From Pseudohalocynthiibacter aestuariivivens (GTDB lineage Bacteria > Pseudomonadota > Alphaproteobacteria > Rhodobacterales > Rhodobacteraceae): a stretch of DNA of 64,000 nucleotides. Positions 63,842 through 64,000 of this stretch are shown here, piece by piece. The translations under genes and the position numbers were made by a program. How positions within the stretch are numbered: position 1 is the stretch's first letter; every line of letters begins with the position of its first letter. The notes below the pieces were generated by a model, which did not search any database, had not been told where the DNA came from, and worked only from the letters and a program-made list of their open reading frames with translations. The stretch spans positions 434,001-498,000 of the forward strand of contig NZ_JAGFNU010000001.1 of assembly GCF_018457175.1 (NCBI RefSeq), read 5' to 3'.

Positions 63842-63942
63842 GAACCTCTCCTTGTTCCGAATTCAATGCAGTTGTTCCAGCGCTTCTAACGAAGTGAAGT
63901 TCATGAATGATAAGTTGTTCAAAACCGGGTTCGCTTTGCATA

Positions 63943-63961
63943 CCTATATACAGCATAGGTT
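63943..63961. promoter_or_regulatory. Inverted repeat near window end, candidate GntR operator
   Basis: ACCTAT-N7-ATAGGT, 100 bases upstream of the GntR start. A TTGACA-like sequence (63994-63999) near the edge could start a divergent promoter. Confidence 0.4.
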
Positions 63962-64000
63962 TAAATTTGACTTGTAGACTGATAAATTAGTTATTGACAC

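Overview
The window looks like chromosome of a marine alphaproteobacterium of the Rhodobacterales (Roseobacter group). This rests on gene content and protein style: short HisG with HisZ beside HisS, a B12-dependent class II ribonucleotide reductase, an aerobic form I CO dehydrogenase cluster, a Hint-domain protein, xanthine dehydrogenase fused in order with a BMP-type purine transporter, and many 4-base ATGA gene overlaps. No rRNA operon, prophage, insertion sequence or CRISPR array was seen. The species cannot be named from the sequence.

Layout. 0-6.8 kb: the end of a membrane glycosyltransferase-like protein, a DUF4174 protein, methylmalonyl-CoA mutase (scpA) closed by a strong terminator, then a plus-strand run of VOC protein, GNAT acetyltransferase, TerB/J-domain protein, endonuclease/exonuclease/phosphatase and a small exported protein. 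6.8-12.4 kb (minus): perM-like AI-2E protein, DnaA/Hda-like ATPase, ppk and ppx, the polyphosphate pair. 12.6-14.1 kb: four tandem paralogues of a tiny exported protein. 14.1-24.2 kb (minus): one tightly overlapping operon xdhA-xdhB-xdhC-ATPase-permease-permease-K+ channel-BMP binding protein, read as purine uptake and oxidation. 24.4-34.8 kb: repeat-containing exported protein, GFA protein, dnaE, slyX, phhA with a divergent Lrp/AsnC regulator, a HAD phosphatase, and hisS-hisZ-hisG.

34.9-41.6 kb: a Hint-domain protein overlapped by an unlisted 56-residue membrane protein, an AT-rich gene-poor gap, a DUF1489 protein, a tRNA-like gene with a hairpin inserted in its anticodon loop, nrdJ, then tag-yciI-tetR with a perfect operator palindrome. 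41.8-50.4 kb: coxC-like MHYT/LytTR regulator followed by coxM-S-L-D-E-F-G; CoxL carries the form I active-site motif AYRCSFR, so CO oxidation is predicted. 50.4-55.9 kb: a divergent transporter/oxygenase module (amino-acid-type ABC transporter, iron/2-oxoglutarate-type oxygenase, AhpD-like protein on one side; binding protein, GST and creatininase-family hydrolase on the other) around a promoter region with two related palindromes. 55.9-59.4 kb: a TIR-transmembrane-WD40 receptor-like protein upstream of a patatin-like phospholipase. 59.6-64 kb: an exported protein and an NrtR-like Nudix regulator that share an inverted-repeat upstream motif, an agmatinase-family ureohydrolase, a VanZ-like protein, a small lipoprotein and a GntR/FCD regulator.

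The strongest candidates for something undescribed are the tRNA-like gene with its 39-base loop insertion, the tandem family of cysteine-free exported peptides, the TIR-WD40/patatin pair, and the divergent oxygenase-transporter-creatininase module.
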